Assembly (NCBI GenBank): GCA_018816885.1
Contig: JAHIUS010000017.1
Location: forward strand, 1 to 37,950
Origin: Patescibacteria group bacterium
GTDB lineage: Bacteria > Patescibacteriota > Gracilibacteria > UBA1369 > UBA12470
Reading direction: 5' to 3'
DNA length: 37,950 nucleotides
Shown here piece by piece: positions 23,507 through 31,416 of this stretch (positions are counted from its first letter, which is position 1; every line of letters begins with the position of its first letter). The notes beneath the pieces were generated by a model. That model saw only the letters and a program-made list of their open reading frames with translations, was not told the origin of the DNA and ran no database searches. Made by a program: the position numbers and the translations under genes.

Positions 23507-23950
23507 ATGAAAGCTGTCATTCAACGCGTAAAATCGGCTTTTTGTACCGTTCAAGGCAAAGTTGCCGGTCAAATTGAACATGGTCTTCTTGTTTTTCTTG
23601 GTGTTGGGCAAGGTGACGACAGGGAAGACATTGATTATTTGGTTCGTAAAATTTCCAGTATGAGGATCTTTAGCGACGAAGAGGGGAAGTTCAATCTTTC
23701 TTTGAAGGATGTTTCCGGTTCCTGTTTGGTTATTTCTCAATTTACACTTTTTGCAGACACCAAGAGGGGGAATCGGCCGAGTTTTATTGAGGCTGCTGCT
23801 CCTGATGAGGCGGAAAAATTGTATGAGGAGTTTTGTGAGGCTTTGGCTTCCGATGGGGTGAAAGTTGAGAGAGGTGTTTTTGCAGCGCATATGGAGATTG
23901 ATTCTATTAATGATGGGCCGGTTACGATTTGTATAGATAGTAAGCGGTAG
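23507..23950 (+). CDS. dtd: D-aminoacyl-tRNA deacylase
   Basis: A 147-residue DTD1-type enzyme that removes D-amino acids (and glycine from tRNA-Ala) from mischarged tRNAs. The two active-site signatures are present: SQFTLFADTKRGNRPSF and the cross-subunit NDGPVT, where the usual GPVT follows N-D. The N-terminus MKAVIQRVKSAFCTV is typical. It starts directly after a 7-nt repeat tract and lies 51 bp upstream of glyS, a logical translation-quality neighbour. Confidence 0.96.
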   Translation: MKAVIQRVKSAFCTVQGKVAGQIEHGLLVFLGVGQGDDREDIDYLVRKISSMRIFSDEEGKFNLSLKDVSGSCLVISQFTLFADTKRGNRPSFIEAAAPDEAEKLYEEFCEALASDGVKVERGVFAAHMEIDSINDGPVTICIDSKR

Positions 23951-24001
23951 ACATTAGATAGCAGAGTAGGTATATTTTGCTTGAAATTTAATACAAAATT
24001 T

Positions 24002-25369
24002 ATGGCAGATACAGATTTAATGGATAAGGTTGTTTCGCTTTGTAAGAGGCGGGGTTTTGTTTTCCCGGGTTCGGATATTTACGGCGGACTTGCGAATACT
24101 TGGGATTATGGGCCGATGGGCGCTCAGCTTAAGAAGAATATTTCCGATGCTTGGTGGAAGTTTTTTGTTCTTGATAGGGATGACATGGTTGGACTTGATG
24201 CGGCTATCTTGATGAATCCGCGTGTTTGGCAGGCTTCGGGGCATGTTGACTGTTTCAATGATGCGATGGTTGATTGTAAAGAGTGTAAATCTCGGCATAG
24301 GGCGGATCATTTGATTGAGGATGCTTTGCCGGAGGAAAAGGTTGAGGGTCTTTCTGTTTCAGATCTTGATGCTTTGATCAAAAAGAATGAAATTAAGTGT
24401 CCGAAATGTGGCAAAGTCGACTTCACTGATGCTAGGGTTTTCAATCTGTTATTTCAGACACATATCGGGCCGACTTCCAACGATTCCGAGCCTGTTTATC
24501 TTAGGGGGGAATTGGCGCAGTCGATGTTTGTGAATTTTAAGAATTATATGGATACGAGTCGCAAGAAAATTCCTTTCGGGATTGCGCAGATTGGGAAGTG
24601 TTTTCGGAATGAGATTACCCCGGGAAATTTCATTTTCAGGACTATTGAGTTTGATTTGATGGAGTTTGAATATTTTGTCAAAGAAGAGGATTGGGAGAAA
24701 AAGTTTGATTATTGGCTTTTGGAGATGAAGAGGTGGCTTGCTTTTGTTGGGATTGATGAGAAAAGGACGCGGGTTCGGGAGCATACGGAGGATGAGCTTT
24801 CGCACTATTCCAAGAGGACTTTGGATATTGAGTTTGAGACGCCTTTTGGGTGGAAAGAGCTTTACGGGCTTGCTTATAGGACGGATTTTGATCTTAAAAA
24901 TCATATGGAAAAGAGTGGGAAAGATATGCGATATCTGGATCCTCAGACGAATGAGCGTTATATTCCGCATGTTGTTGAGCCGACTTTTGGGCTTACGAGG
25001 TCTGTTTTGATGGTGCTCCTGTCCGCTTATACTGAAGAGGAGGTTGAAGGCGATGTGCGTGTTGTTCTTAAGTTGCAACCTGAAATTGCTCCTGTTAAAG
25101 TTGCTGTTTTGCCCTTGTCTAACAAGTTGAATGATGATGCGAGGAAGGTTTTTGATGAGTTGAAAGGTCACTTTGCATCTGAGTTTGATGTTACGGGCTC
25201 GATTGGGAAGAGATACAGAAGGCAGGATGAGATTGGAACGCCTTACTGCGTGACTTTTGACTTTGATTCACTTGAAGATGGCAGTGTTACGGTTAGGGAT
25301 CGGGATTCGATGGAGCAGGAGAGGGTGAAAATTGAGGAGCTTGTTTCTTATTTGAAAGATAAATTTTAA
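24002..25369 (+). CDS. glyS: Glycyl-tRNA synthetase, homodimeric type
   Basis: A 455-residue class II synthetase of the alpha2 type, charging tRNA-Gly. Visible features are the N-terminal RRGFVFPGSDIYGGLANTWDYGPMG, a zinc-ribbon-like insertion with CKECKSRH and CPKCG, AQSMFVNFKNYM, IAQIGKCFRNEITPGNFIFRTIEFDLMEFEYF (motif 2), and PTFGLTRSVLMVLL (motif 3). The C-terminal anticodon domain is complete. The frame is open to a TTG at 23981, but ATG 24002 gives the normal MADTDLMDKVVSLCKRRGF start. It is followed closely by a small hypothetical gene whose start carries the TTTTAACC motif. Confidence 0.97.
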   Translation: MADTDLMDKVVSLCKRRGFVFPGSDIYGGLANTWDYGPMGAQLKKNISDAWWKFFVLDRDDMVGLDAAILMNPRVWQASGHVDCFNDAMVDCKECKSRHRADHLIEDALPEEKVEGLSVSDLDALIKKNEIKCPKCGKVDFTDARVFNLLFQTHIGPTSNDSEPVYLRGELAQSMFVNFKNYMDTSRKKIPFGIAQIGKCFRNEITPGNFIFRTIEFDLMEFEYFVKEEDWEKKFDYWLLEMKRWLAFVGIDEKRTRVREHTEDELSHYSKRTLDIEFETPFGWKELYGLAYRTDFDLKNHMEKSGKDMRYLDPQTNERYIPHVVEPTFGLTRSVLMVLLSAYTEEEVEGDVRVVLKLQPEIAPVKVAVLPLSNKLNDDARKVFDELKGHFASEFDVTGSIGKRYRRQDEIGTPYCVTFDFDSLEDGSVTVRDRDSMEQERVKIEELVSYLKDKF

Positions 25370-25380
25370 CCAAAAATATT

Positions 25381-25719
25381 ATGGCAACAGAATCTAACAG
25401 AGGGGGGGATGAAAGAATTATTGAAAGGGCCAGAAAGGATCATGAAATAGTTAATCAAACTAATAGAGAGGGAGTAGGTGAGATGATCAGGATGGCTGAG
25501 GAGGATATGGTAGCTGAAGCTGAGGAGTTAGGTATTACTGTTGATGAATTGAGAGCGCGTACTACCGAGAGAGCGCATGTTGCCTCAAGTAGCTCTAGAG
25601 TTCATTCTGGGGGTATGGGTAATGGTATGCCTGGAAATTGGAGATATGGAGATTGGTTAACAAGATTTTATCCTGCAGGCATCCCTCCTCGGGAGTCCGA
25701 GGAGTCAACCGAGGGATAA
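25381..25719 (+). CDS. Hypothetical protein
   Basis: A 112-residue hydrophilic protein starting 11 bp after glyS, with TTTTAACC nine bases before its ATG. The first 70 residues are charged and helical (ERIIERARKDHEIV, then RMAEEDMVAEAEELGITVDELRAR). The rest is rich in Ser, Gly and Met and looks disordered. It has no membrane segment, cysteine or recognised motif. Function is unknown. Codon use looks like its neighbours, and the start motif supports it as a real gene. Confidence 0.7.
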   Translation: MATESNRGGDERIIERARKDHEIVNQTNREGVGEMIRMAEEDMVAEAEELGITVDELRARTTERAHVASSSSRVHSGGMGNGMPGNWRYGDWLTRFYPAGIPPRESEESTEG

Positions 25720-25945
25720 GTTGAATTTATGCTTTAGGATAAGTTTGGATCAAGTCAAGTTGTTTGTTTTTTAAGGTTAAAGTTGGTTTTCCAATGGGGA
25801 TTTGCTCAATTTTCTACGAAATAAGTCGCTTTAACAGGTTGAAACTCCTTATTTCTTGAAAATTGTTGTCCGTTTCGAGTGGAGCGTTCCGCTCCCTCTA
25901 CGCTACCAAGCGCAAATCTCGCCACTTCCCCAGGTTGGGCTTTTC
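25720..25945. other. Intergenic stretch with two hairpins
   Basis: No gene is evident. GAAATAAG (25818-25825) pairs with CTTATTTC (25848-25855) around a 22-base loop. GGAGCG-TTC-CGCTCC (25881-25895) is a perfect triloop hairpin of the kind seen elsewhere in this window. A short heptad-like TCAAG repeat lies near 25750. Confidence 0.45.
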
Positions 25946-25954
25946 TGTTATAAT
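25946..25954 (+). promoter_or_regulatory. Extended -10 promoter of the VirD4-like gene
   Basis: TGTTATAAT (25946-25954) is a perfect extended -10 element. The region 17 bp upstream (TTCCCC) is a poor -35, as is common with extended -10 promoters. The ATG follows 25 bases later. Confidence 0.6.
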
Positions 25955-25979
25955 TATCTGATTTATTTAGCTATAGCAA

Positions 25980-28688
25980 ATGCAATTTCTAACGGACATT
26001 TTCGGGGCGATGGGGAGCTGGATGCTTGATCACGTTTGGTGGACTCTTTTTATTTTGTTGGTGGTTTATGTCCTTTGGAAGCTTTCTTGGAAGGGGCTTA
26101 GGTTCTGGTACATGCTCAAGAGGCGGAAATACATGAGATATTTATTGATCACTCTCCCGAGGGAGGATTCACCTAAGGATAAAGAGAAGGCTAATGAGAA
26201 GGATTTCAGGGAGAAAATAGCGATAATGGAGCAATTTTATAGAGGGATCCATGAGATTCGGGAGCTTACGCTCAATAATCGGATTAGAGTTTGGCTTTTT
26301 AACCATGCTTTTATCTCGATGGAGATGTTTGTTGAGAAGAAAGAACTTTCTTTTTATATTGCGGCGGATGAGCATTATGTTGATTTGGTTGAGAAGCAAA
26401 TTACATCCTTTTATTCGGATGCGGATATTCAGTATGTTCAGAAGCCACCTTCGCTTGAAAATGAGGATCCGAAGATCAAAAACACAATCATCGGGTACTA
26501 TATGTATCAAGTTCAGAAGTATTGGTTTCCCTTTAAAACTTATAAAACAATCGAGAACGATCCTATCAACGATGTGACGAATGTTATGTCCAAGCTTGAG
26601 GATGATGAGAAGGCTGTGATTCAGATGGTTATGAAGCCGAAAGGCTCTAAATGGCAGAAAAAGGCTCAAGCTTTTGGGTCAGGTTTTTTTAAGGGGCAGA
26701 AGAAAAGAGATGGAGGGCTTTCCGGTATTCCGATTATCGGACATCTTTATACGGCTTTGGCTACTTTGATTATGGGTTATGATTATGCTCAAAAGACTAG
26801 TAATGCACCCGGTGCCAGTTCGGGGGACTCATATGTGCGTATGCTTCAAACCGAAGAAGAGATTGCCAAGAGAATAGGTGAAAAGGCTGCTCAAACTGGT
26901 TTTGATACCGTTATTCGCGTTTTTGCTTCTTCTCCCAATGTGGTTAAGGCCGAGCAGCTGATAAATAATATATTTGTTGCTTTTAATGTTTTTAAAGATT
27001 CTGCTTCCAACTGGTTTCAGGGGAGAAGGATTATTCCTCTTACATTTTTAAATACAAAGATTCTCAAATGGAATTTTGATAATAGAGTTCACAGAATTGG
27101 AGAAAAAATGTCTCTGTTTGTTCCGGAGGAGCTTGCTTCTTTGTATCATTTTCCGAATAGCCGTTATAACTACACTCCGATAATTAAATGGCTTCAGTAT
27201 AGGGTTATGCCGTCTCCCGTTGATATGCCTAAAGAGGGTATTCTTCTCGGGAATAATGTTTATCGAGGAGAGAAAAGGCCGGTCAGGTTTAGGAAAAAAG
27301 ATAGACGAAGACATCACTATATTATCGGGCAGACCGGTACAGGTAAATCCGCTTTTATCAGTTCGATTGTCAGGCAGGATATTGCGAATGGCGATGGTGT
27401 TTGTGTTGTTGATCCGCATGGAGATTTGATCGAGGATATTTTGCAGTATATTCCGAAAGAACGGGTTAGGGATGTTATTGTTTTCGATCCTTCCGACCAA
27501 GAGCGTCCGATGGGGCTCAATATGCTTGAGGCCGAAACTCCCGAACAGCAGGATATGGCTTCGAGTCAGGCTACTGAAATTTTTATTAAAATTTTCGGTG
27601 ATGAAATATTCGGTCCGCGTATTCAGCACTATTTCAGGAATGCTTGTTTGACATTGATGGAAGATCAGGATGAAGGCGCTACTTTGATTGATGTACCGAG
27701 AATGTTTACTGATGATGAGTTTATGAAGTATAAGGTTTCCAAGGTTACGAATCCTGTTGTTAAATCTTTCTGGGAGCATGAGTATGCGAATACCGGTGAT
27801 CGTGAGAGGCAGGAGATGATTCCTTATTTCTCGAGTAAGTTCGGGCCTTTTATTACAAATACTATAATGCGTAATACTATCGGTCAAACCAAGTCGGCTT
27901 TTGATTTTCGTAAGGTTATGGATGAGCGCAAAATTCTTCTTATTAATCTGTCAAAAGGTAAACTGGGTGCTCTTAACACTCAGCTTCTCGGACTTGTTGT
28001 TGTGGCCAAAATTCAGCAGGCGGCGATGAGTCGCGTTGATATTCCGGAGGAGGATCGTGCGGATTTTTATCTGTATGTGGATGAGTTTCAAAACTTTGCT
28101 ACCGATAGTTTTTGCTCGATTCTTTCCGAAGCTCGTAAGTATCATTTGAACCTGATAATGGCTCACCAATATATTAATCAGTTGGTGGTTTCTAAATTCG
28201 GTTCAACCAGTTCTCAGATCAGAGATGCGGTGTTCGGCAATGTGGGTACTTTGCAGTCTTTCAAGGTTGGTGCCGAGGATGCGGAATATTTGGCAAAAGA
28301 GTATGCACCTGTTTTGACAGAACAGGATGTTATCGGTATTCCGAATTATAAGGCTTATATGAAATTGAATGTTAATAATGCGACTTCGCGGCCTTTTTCT
28401 CTTGAAACAATTTATTCTACAGAGGGGGCCAGCAAGAAAATCAGGGATATTGTTAAGCAGTATTCTCGTATGAAGCACGGTCGTAAAAGAGTTTTTGTTG
28501 ATCAAGAGATCACGGCAAGGATCGGGATAGATATTGCGAAGGCCAAAAAGAAATTCAAAGTATCAACAGGTCAGTCTGATGGTAAGGATATTGGGGCTAT
28601 TCTTAGTAAAGAGTCTCAAGTCTCAAGTACCAAGTCTCAAGTGGATGAACAGTCTAACCCAACCCAGGATGCTCAAGATAAGGCGTAA
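25980..28688 (+). CDS. VirD4/TraC-like type IV secretion ATPase, membrane-anchored
   Basis: A 902-residue protein. Residues about 15-50 contain a hydrophobic segment (VWWTLFILLVVYVLW), so the protein is anchored. About 60-420 is a poorly conserved region. A HerA/VirD4-type P-loop ATPase domain follows: Walker A GQTGTGKS near residue 450, VVDPHGDLIEDIL and Walker B FYLYVDEFQNF near residue 700, then SILSEARKYHLNLIMAHQY. Proteins of this sort are annotated in many CPR genomes as type IV secretory or conjugative coupling proteins. No relaxase or other secretion gene is visible here, so the translocated substrate is unknown. The C-terminal tail (SQVSSTKSQV) is encoded by GTCTCAA heptads. Its end overlaps the LCP gene by 20 bp. 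Confidence 0.9.
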   Translation: MQFLTDIFGAMGSWMLDHVWWTLFILLVVYVLWKLSWKGLRFWYMLKRRKYMRYLLITLPREDSPKDKEKANEKDFREKIAIMEQFYRGIHEIRELTLNNRIRVWLFNHAFISMEMFVEKKELSFYIAADEHYVDLVEKQITSFYSDADIQYVQKPPSLENEDPKIKNTIIGYYMYQVQKYWFPFKTYKTIENDPINDVTNVMSKLEDDEKAVIQMVMKPKGSKWQKKAQAFGSGFFKGQKKRDGGLSGIPIIGHLYTALATLIMGYDYAQKTSNAPGASSGDSYVRMLQTEEEIAKRIGEKAAQTGFDTVIRVFASSPNVVKAEQLINNIFVAFNVFKDSASNWFQGRRIIPLTFLNTKILKWNFDNRVHRIGEKMSLFVPEELASLYHFPNSRYNYTPIIKWLQYRVMPSPVDMPKEGILLGNNVYRGEKRPVRFRKKDRRRHHYIIGQTGTGKSAFISSIVRQDIANGDGVCVVDPHGDLIEDILQYIPKERVRDVIVFDPSDQERPMGLNMLEAETPEQQDMASSQATEIFIKIFGDEIFGPRIQHYFRNACLTLMEDQDEGATLIDVPRMFTDDEFMKYKVSKVTNPVVKSFWEHEYANTGDRERQEMIPYFSSKFGPFITNTIMRNTIGQTKSAFDFRKVMDERKILLINLSKGKLGALNTQLLGLVVVAKIQQAAMSRVDIPEEDRADFYLYVDEFQNFATDSFCSILSEARKYHLNLIMAHQYINQLVVSKFGSTSSQIRDAVFGNVGTLQSFKVGAEDAEYLAKEYAPVLTEQDVIGIPNYKAYMKLNVNNATSRPFSLETIYSTEGASKKIRDIVKQYSRMKHGRKRVFVDQEITARIGIDIAKAKKKFKVSTGQSDGKDIGAILSKESQVSSTKSQVDEQSNPTQDAQDKA
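28613..28640. repeat. In-gene heptad array GTCTCAA
   Basis: Four 7-mers in register (GTCTCAA, GTCTCAA, GTACCAA, GTCTCAA) inside the 3' end of the VirD4-like gene, coding part of a low-complexity tail. Confidence 0.8.
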
Positions 28689-29823
28689 ATTCAGGGCGGC
28701 TCTTTCGGATGTTGCATTTAAGACGAACTTCCATGAGGTTGCGCTGTTTATGATGGCTGTTGCTTTGGGGGCGGTTTTTGCAGGGTTTTTGTATTTCCAG
28801 GGAGTTTTTATTGAAGATATAGGGACAAAAGATGTTCAAATTAATTCTTTGATCGGTGAGGTTGGAGATCTTAAACAGGAGAGGACAGATCTTTATCAGG
28901 AGATTCTTAAGGATAGGGCGGAGATTGATTCTCTTGGGGAGCAGTTTGATGCTCTCGGGGGGGCTAACATTGATTTTGGGGAAGTTGTTACGGAGATGAA
29001 TAATCTTAAGGGAGTTGTTAATACTGTGGTTGAGGAGAGTAGGGAGGCTATGAATAAGGCTTATTCCGTTGTGTCCGCAGATGAGACTTTTGATGTGCTT
29101 ATTCTCGGGACGCATGGATCGCTTACGGATACGATTATGGTTGCGTCGGTTAACTCTGAGCTTGAGACTGTGACTTTGATTTCGATTCCGCGCGATTTGT
29201 ATGTTGATGGGAGGAAGATCAATGAGCATTATAGTCTTTATGGCGGTGATCAGATGAAGCAGGCTGTTTATGATATTATCGGGATTTTACCTGAAAAATA
29301 TGTTGTTGTGGATTTGCAGGCTTTTATTGATACTGTTGATGCGGTAGGGGGGATTGATATTTATGTTGAAAAAGAGATCTATGATGCGCAGTACCCTGAT
29401 GGTTATGGAGGGTATCAGGCTTTTTATATGAGTGCAGGGGATCAGCATATGGATGGAAATACTGCTCTTAAGTATGCCAGAAGCAGGAAGTCCAGCAGTG
29501 ATTTTGACAGAGCTAAGAGGCAGCAGGAGGTGATAGGTGCGGTTTCCGATAAGGTGGAAGGCATGGATATTCTTTCCGATACTTCTGCGGCTGTGACGAT
29601 TTTTCAGTCGATCTTGGATAATCTGGATACGGATATGGGGCTTTTTGAAGGATTAAAGTACTATTCCGACTTCAAAGATTATAGTTTGGAGACCGGAAAT
29701 GTTTTGTCGACAGCAAACTATCTGTATTCGACTTACAATCTGTACGGGCAGTATATTTTGTTGCCGAATGGAGGAGATTACGGGGAGATTAAGGGGTATG
29801 TGAGTGAGTTGGTGGGTGGCTGA
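28669..29823 (+). CDS. LytR-CpsA-Psr (LCP) family protein
   Basis: A 384-residue membrane-anchored protein. A short basic N-terminus (MLKIRRKFRA) precedes a membrane segment at about residues 24-44. A coiled-coil stretch (about 55-120) follows, then the LCP catalytic domain: DVLILGTHGSLTDTIMVASVN, TLISIPRDLYVD, GGDQMKQAV, VVVDLQAFIDTVDAVGGIDIYV, ALKYARSRKSSSDFDRAKRQQ. LCP enzymes transfer polyprenyl-linked glycopolymers to cell-wall or other acceptors. The frame is open upstream to 28534, but that part lies within the ATPase gene. ATG 28669 gives a natural start and a 20-bp overlap, implying coupled translation with the VirD4-like ATPase. The end contains a TGGCTGA doublet. Confidence 0.92.
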   Translation: MLKIRRKFRAALSDVAFKTNFHEVALFMMAVALGAVFAGFLYFQGVFIEDIGTKDVQINSLIGEVGDLKQERTDLYQEILKDRAEIDSLGEQFDALGGANIDFGEVVTEMNNLKGVVNTVVEESREAMNKAYSVVSADETFDVLILGTHGSLTDTIMVASVNSELETVTLISIPRDLYVDGRKINEHYSLYGGDQMKQAVYDIIGILPEKYVVVDLQAFIDTVDAVGGIDIYVEKEIYDAQYPDGYGGYQAFYMSAGDQHMDGNTALKYARSRKSSSDFDRAKRQQEVIGAVSDKVEGMDILSDTSAAVTIFQSILDNLDTDMGLFEGLKYYSDFKDYSLETGNVLSTANYLYSTYNLYGQYILLPNGGDYGEIKGYVSELVGG

Positions 29824-29913
29824 TGGCTGAAATTTCCATATTGTATATCCAATAGGGGGCTGTGTTTTGGAGTATGCCTGGAATATGAGTAGGGGCGCAG
29901 TTTGTGGCCACGC

Positions 29914-29952
29914 CCCCAGCGCGAGGAAGCGAAGCGATCCTCGCGCCATTTA
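29914..29952 (+). repeat. REP-like palindromic repeat, copy 2 (intergenic)
   Basis: CCCCAGCGCGAGGAAGCG and onwards, 39 bp, matching 9903-9941 with two substitutions. The palindrome GCGCGAGGA / TCCTCGCGC is perfect here, with loop AGCGAAGCGA. It lies between the convergent LCP and argG genes. A further hairpin, GTTTTTGC-GGTA-GCAAAAAC, follows at about 29965-29984. Confidence 0.8.
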
Positions 29953-29992
29953 CAAATGAGTTGTTTTTGCGGTAGCAAAAACACCATATGTT

Positions 29993-31267
29993 TCAAAATC
30001 TTAAATCCGGCTTTGACTCAAGCTTTTTTGCAGCTTTCTGAACCTGATAGGCGGTTTTTTGAGGCAGATTGTAAAGCTCTATGAATCCTGCCGATGCGTT
30101 TTGGTTGAAGGTGTCGTCTTTCATGAATGTTGCGAGGTGTTCGTCGATTAGAGAGTAAGGGGATTTGAGAGCTGTTACGGTGACGTTGCCTTTGTAAAGT
30201 TTGACGGTGACTTCTCCGGTTACTTTTTCATTCATTTTGTTGATGAAAGCGTCCAGGTTTTCCATTAAAGGATCATACCATTTGGCACCATAGCAGAGGT
30301 TTGACCATTTTTTGTCTACAGTTTCCTTGAAATCGTTTTCCTCCTTGGTGGAGACGAGTTTTTCGAGATTTTTGTGGGCCTCTATTATGATTGCGGCTGC
30401 AGGTTGTTCGTAAATTCCTCTTACTTTCAGGCCGACAAATCTGTCTTCAACGAGATGGGTTATCCCGATGCCGTGCTGAGCTCCCAGTGAATTTAAGATT
30501 GAGATGAGAAGCGGTAAGGAGAGTTTTACTCCATCGATGGTTGTTGGGAGGCCTTTTTGAAAAGCTATTTTTAAGATATGAGGTGTGTCGGACGCTTTTT
30601 CGGGAGTTTTGCAGATTTTCAGGATTTTCTCGAGTGGGGGAGTTGTGTTGAGCGTTTCGATTTCGCCGCCTTCGGCTGAGCAGCCCCACAAATTACTGTC
30701 GTATGAGTAAGGTTTTTCTGCGGTGTGGGAGACCTGTATGCCGTGTTTTTTGGCGTAAGCCAGCTCTTCATCTCTGCCCATACCCCATTCCCTGACAGGG
30801 GCGATTGTTTTTAGGGTAGGGTCGAGGGTTGTTATGTACCCTTCGAATCTGACCTGGTCGTTGCCTTTGCCGGTGCAGCCGTGTGCGATTACTTTTATGT
30901 CTTTCTTTTGGGCGACTTCTACGGCGATTTTGCTGATTATCGCTCTTCCGATTGGACAGAATAGGTGATAACTGCCTTGGTAGGCCGCATTGGCTTTGAT
31001 GGCTTTTGAGACATAGTTTTTGGCGAATTCGTCTTTGGCGTCAATTACTATGGCTTCTTTCACTCCGAGGTCGGTGGCTTTCTTTTTTATTTCTTCAAAA
31101 TCTCCTTCTTGGCCAATATCGACTGTGAGAGTTGTGACTTCCGCCTCGTACTCGTCCTGGATCCATTTGAGCATAACAGAAGTGTCGAGGCCTCCTGAAT
31201 AGAGAAGAAGAACGTGATTTGCCTCTGCTTTTGAGGCTTCGTGAGATGCAATTTTTTTATAAGACAT
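29993..31267 (-). CDS. argG: Argininosuccinate synthase
   Basis: A 424-residue enzyme that ligates citrulline and aspartate with ATP to argininosuccinate. The PP-loop LLLYSGGLDTSVML lies at about residues 20-33. AHGCTGKGNDQVRFE, REWGMGRDEELAYAKKHGI, YSYDSNLWGCSAEGGEIE and GIGITHLVEDRFVGLKVRGIYEQPAA are diagnostic. It is slightly longer than the common 400-residue form. It lies 149 bp downstream of argF on the same strand, separated by a heptad array and a hairpin. It is probably read from the same attenuator-controlled promoter. No argH is in the window. Confidence 0.96.
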   Translation of the reverse strand: MSYKKIASHEASKAEANHVLLLYSGGLDTSVMLKWIQDEYEAEVTTLTVDIGQEGDFEEIKKKATDLGVKEAIVIDAKDEFAKNYVSKAIKANAAYQGSYHLFCPIGRAIISKIAVEVAQKKDIKVIAHGCTGKGNDQVRFEGYITTLDPTLKTIAPVREWGMGRDEELAYAKKHGIQVSHTAEKPYSYDSNLWGCSAEGGEIETLNTTPPLEKILKICKTPEKASDTPHILKIAFQKGLPTTIDGVKLSLPLLISILNSLGAQHGIGITHLVEDRFVGLKVRGIYEQPAAAIIIEAHKNLEKLVSTKEENDFKETVDKKWSNLCYGAKWYDPLMENLDAFINKMNEKVTGEVTVKLYKGNVTVTALKSPYSLIDEHLATFMKDDTFNQNASAGFIELYNLPQKTAYQVQKAAKKLESKPDLRF

Positions 31268-31273
31268 TGTGGT

Positions 31274-31343
31274 GGTAATTAGTGATTAGTAATGAGTAAT
31301 GAGTAATGAGTAATGAGTGGTTGGTGTTTTGCCTTCGGCAGAA
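31274..31343. repeat. Heptad array AGTAATG plus GCC-TTC-GGC hairpin between argF and argG
   Basis: GGTAATT, AGTGATT and four AGTAATG units occupy 31274-31315. A hairpin GTTTTGCC-TTC-GGCAGAAC (31326-31344 region) follows. The same order of heptads then GGTGTTTTGCCTTYGGCA recurs at 37897-37950, and a related hairpin is at 4405-4421. Confidence 0.75.
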
Positions 31344-31416
31344 CGGTTTGATTGATAGTTGTGTGTTGGTCTGCGACTGTACTGGGTGACGGGATTTTTG
31401 ATGATTTCCATTTTTT

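Noticed and set aside
23981..24001. TTG start seven codons upstream of glyS
   Set aside because: ATG 24002 gives the normal start of the family and nothing supports the extra residues.
28534..28668. Extended N-terminus for the LCP protein
   Set aside because: It lies in the 3' end of the ATPase gene and is partly heptad repeat; ATG 28669 gives the usual basic start before the membrane segment.
25980..28688. Integrative conjugative element around the VirD4-like ATPase
   Set aside because: No relaxase, integrase, attachment site or other transfer gene is visible, and composition matches the surroundings.
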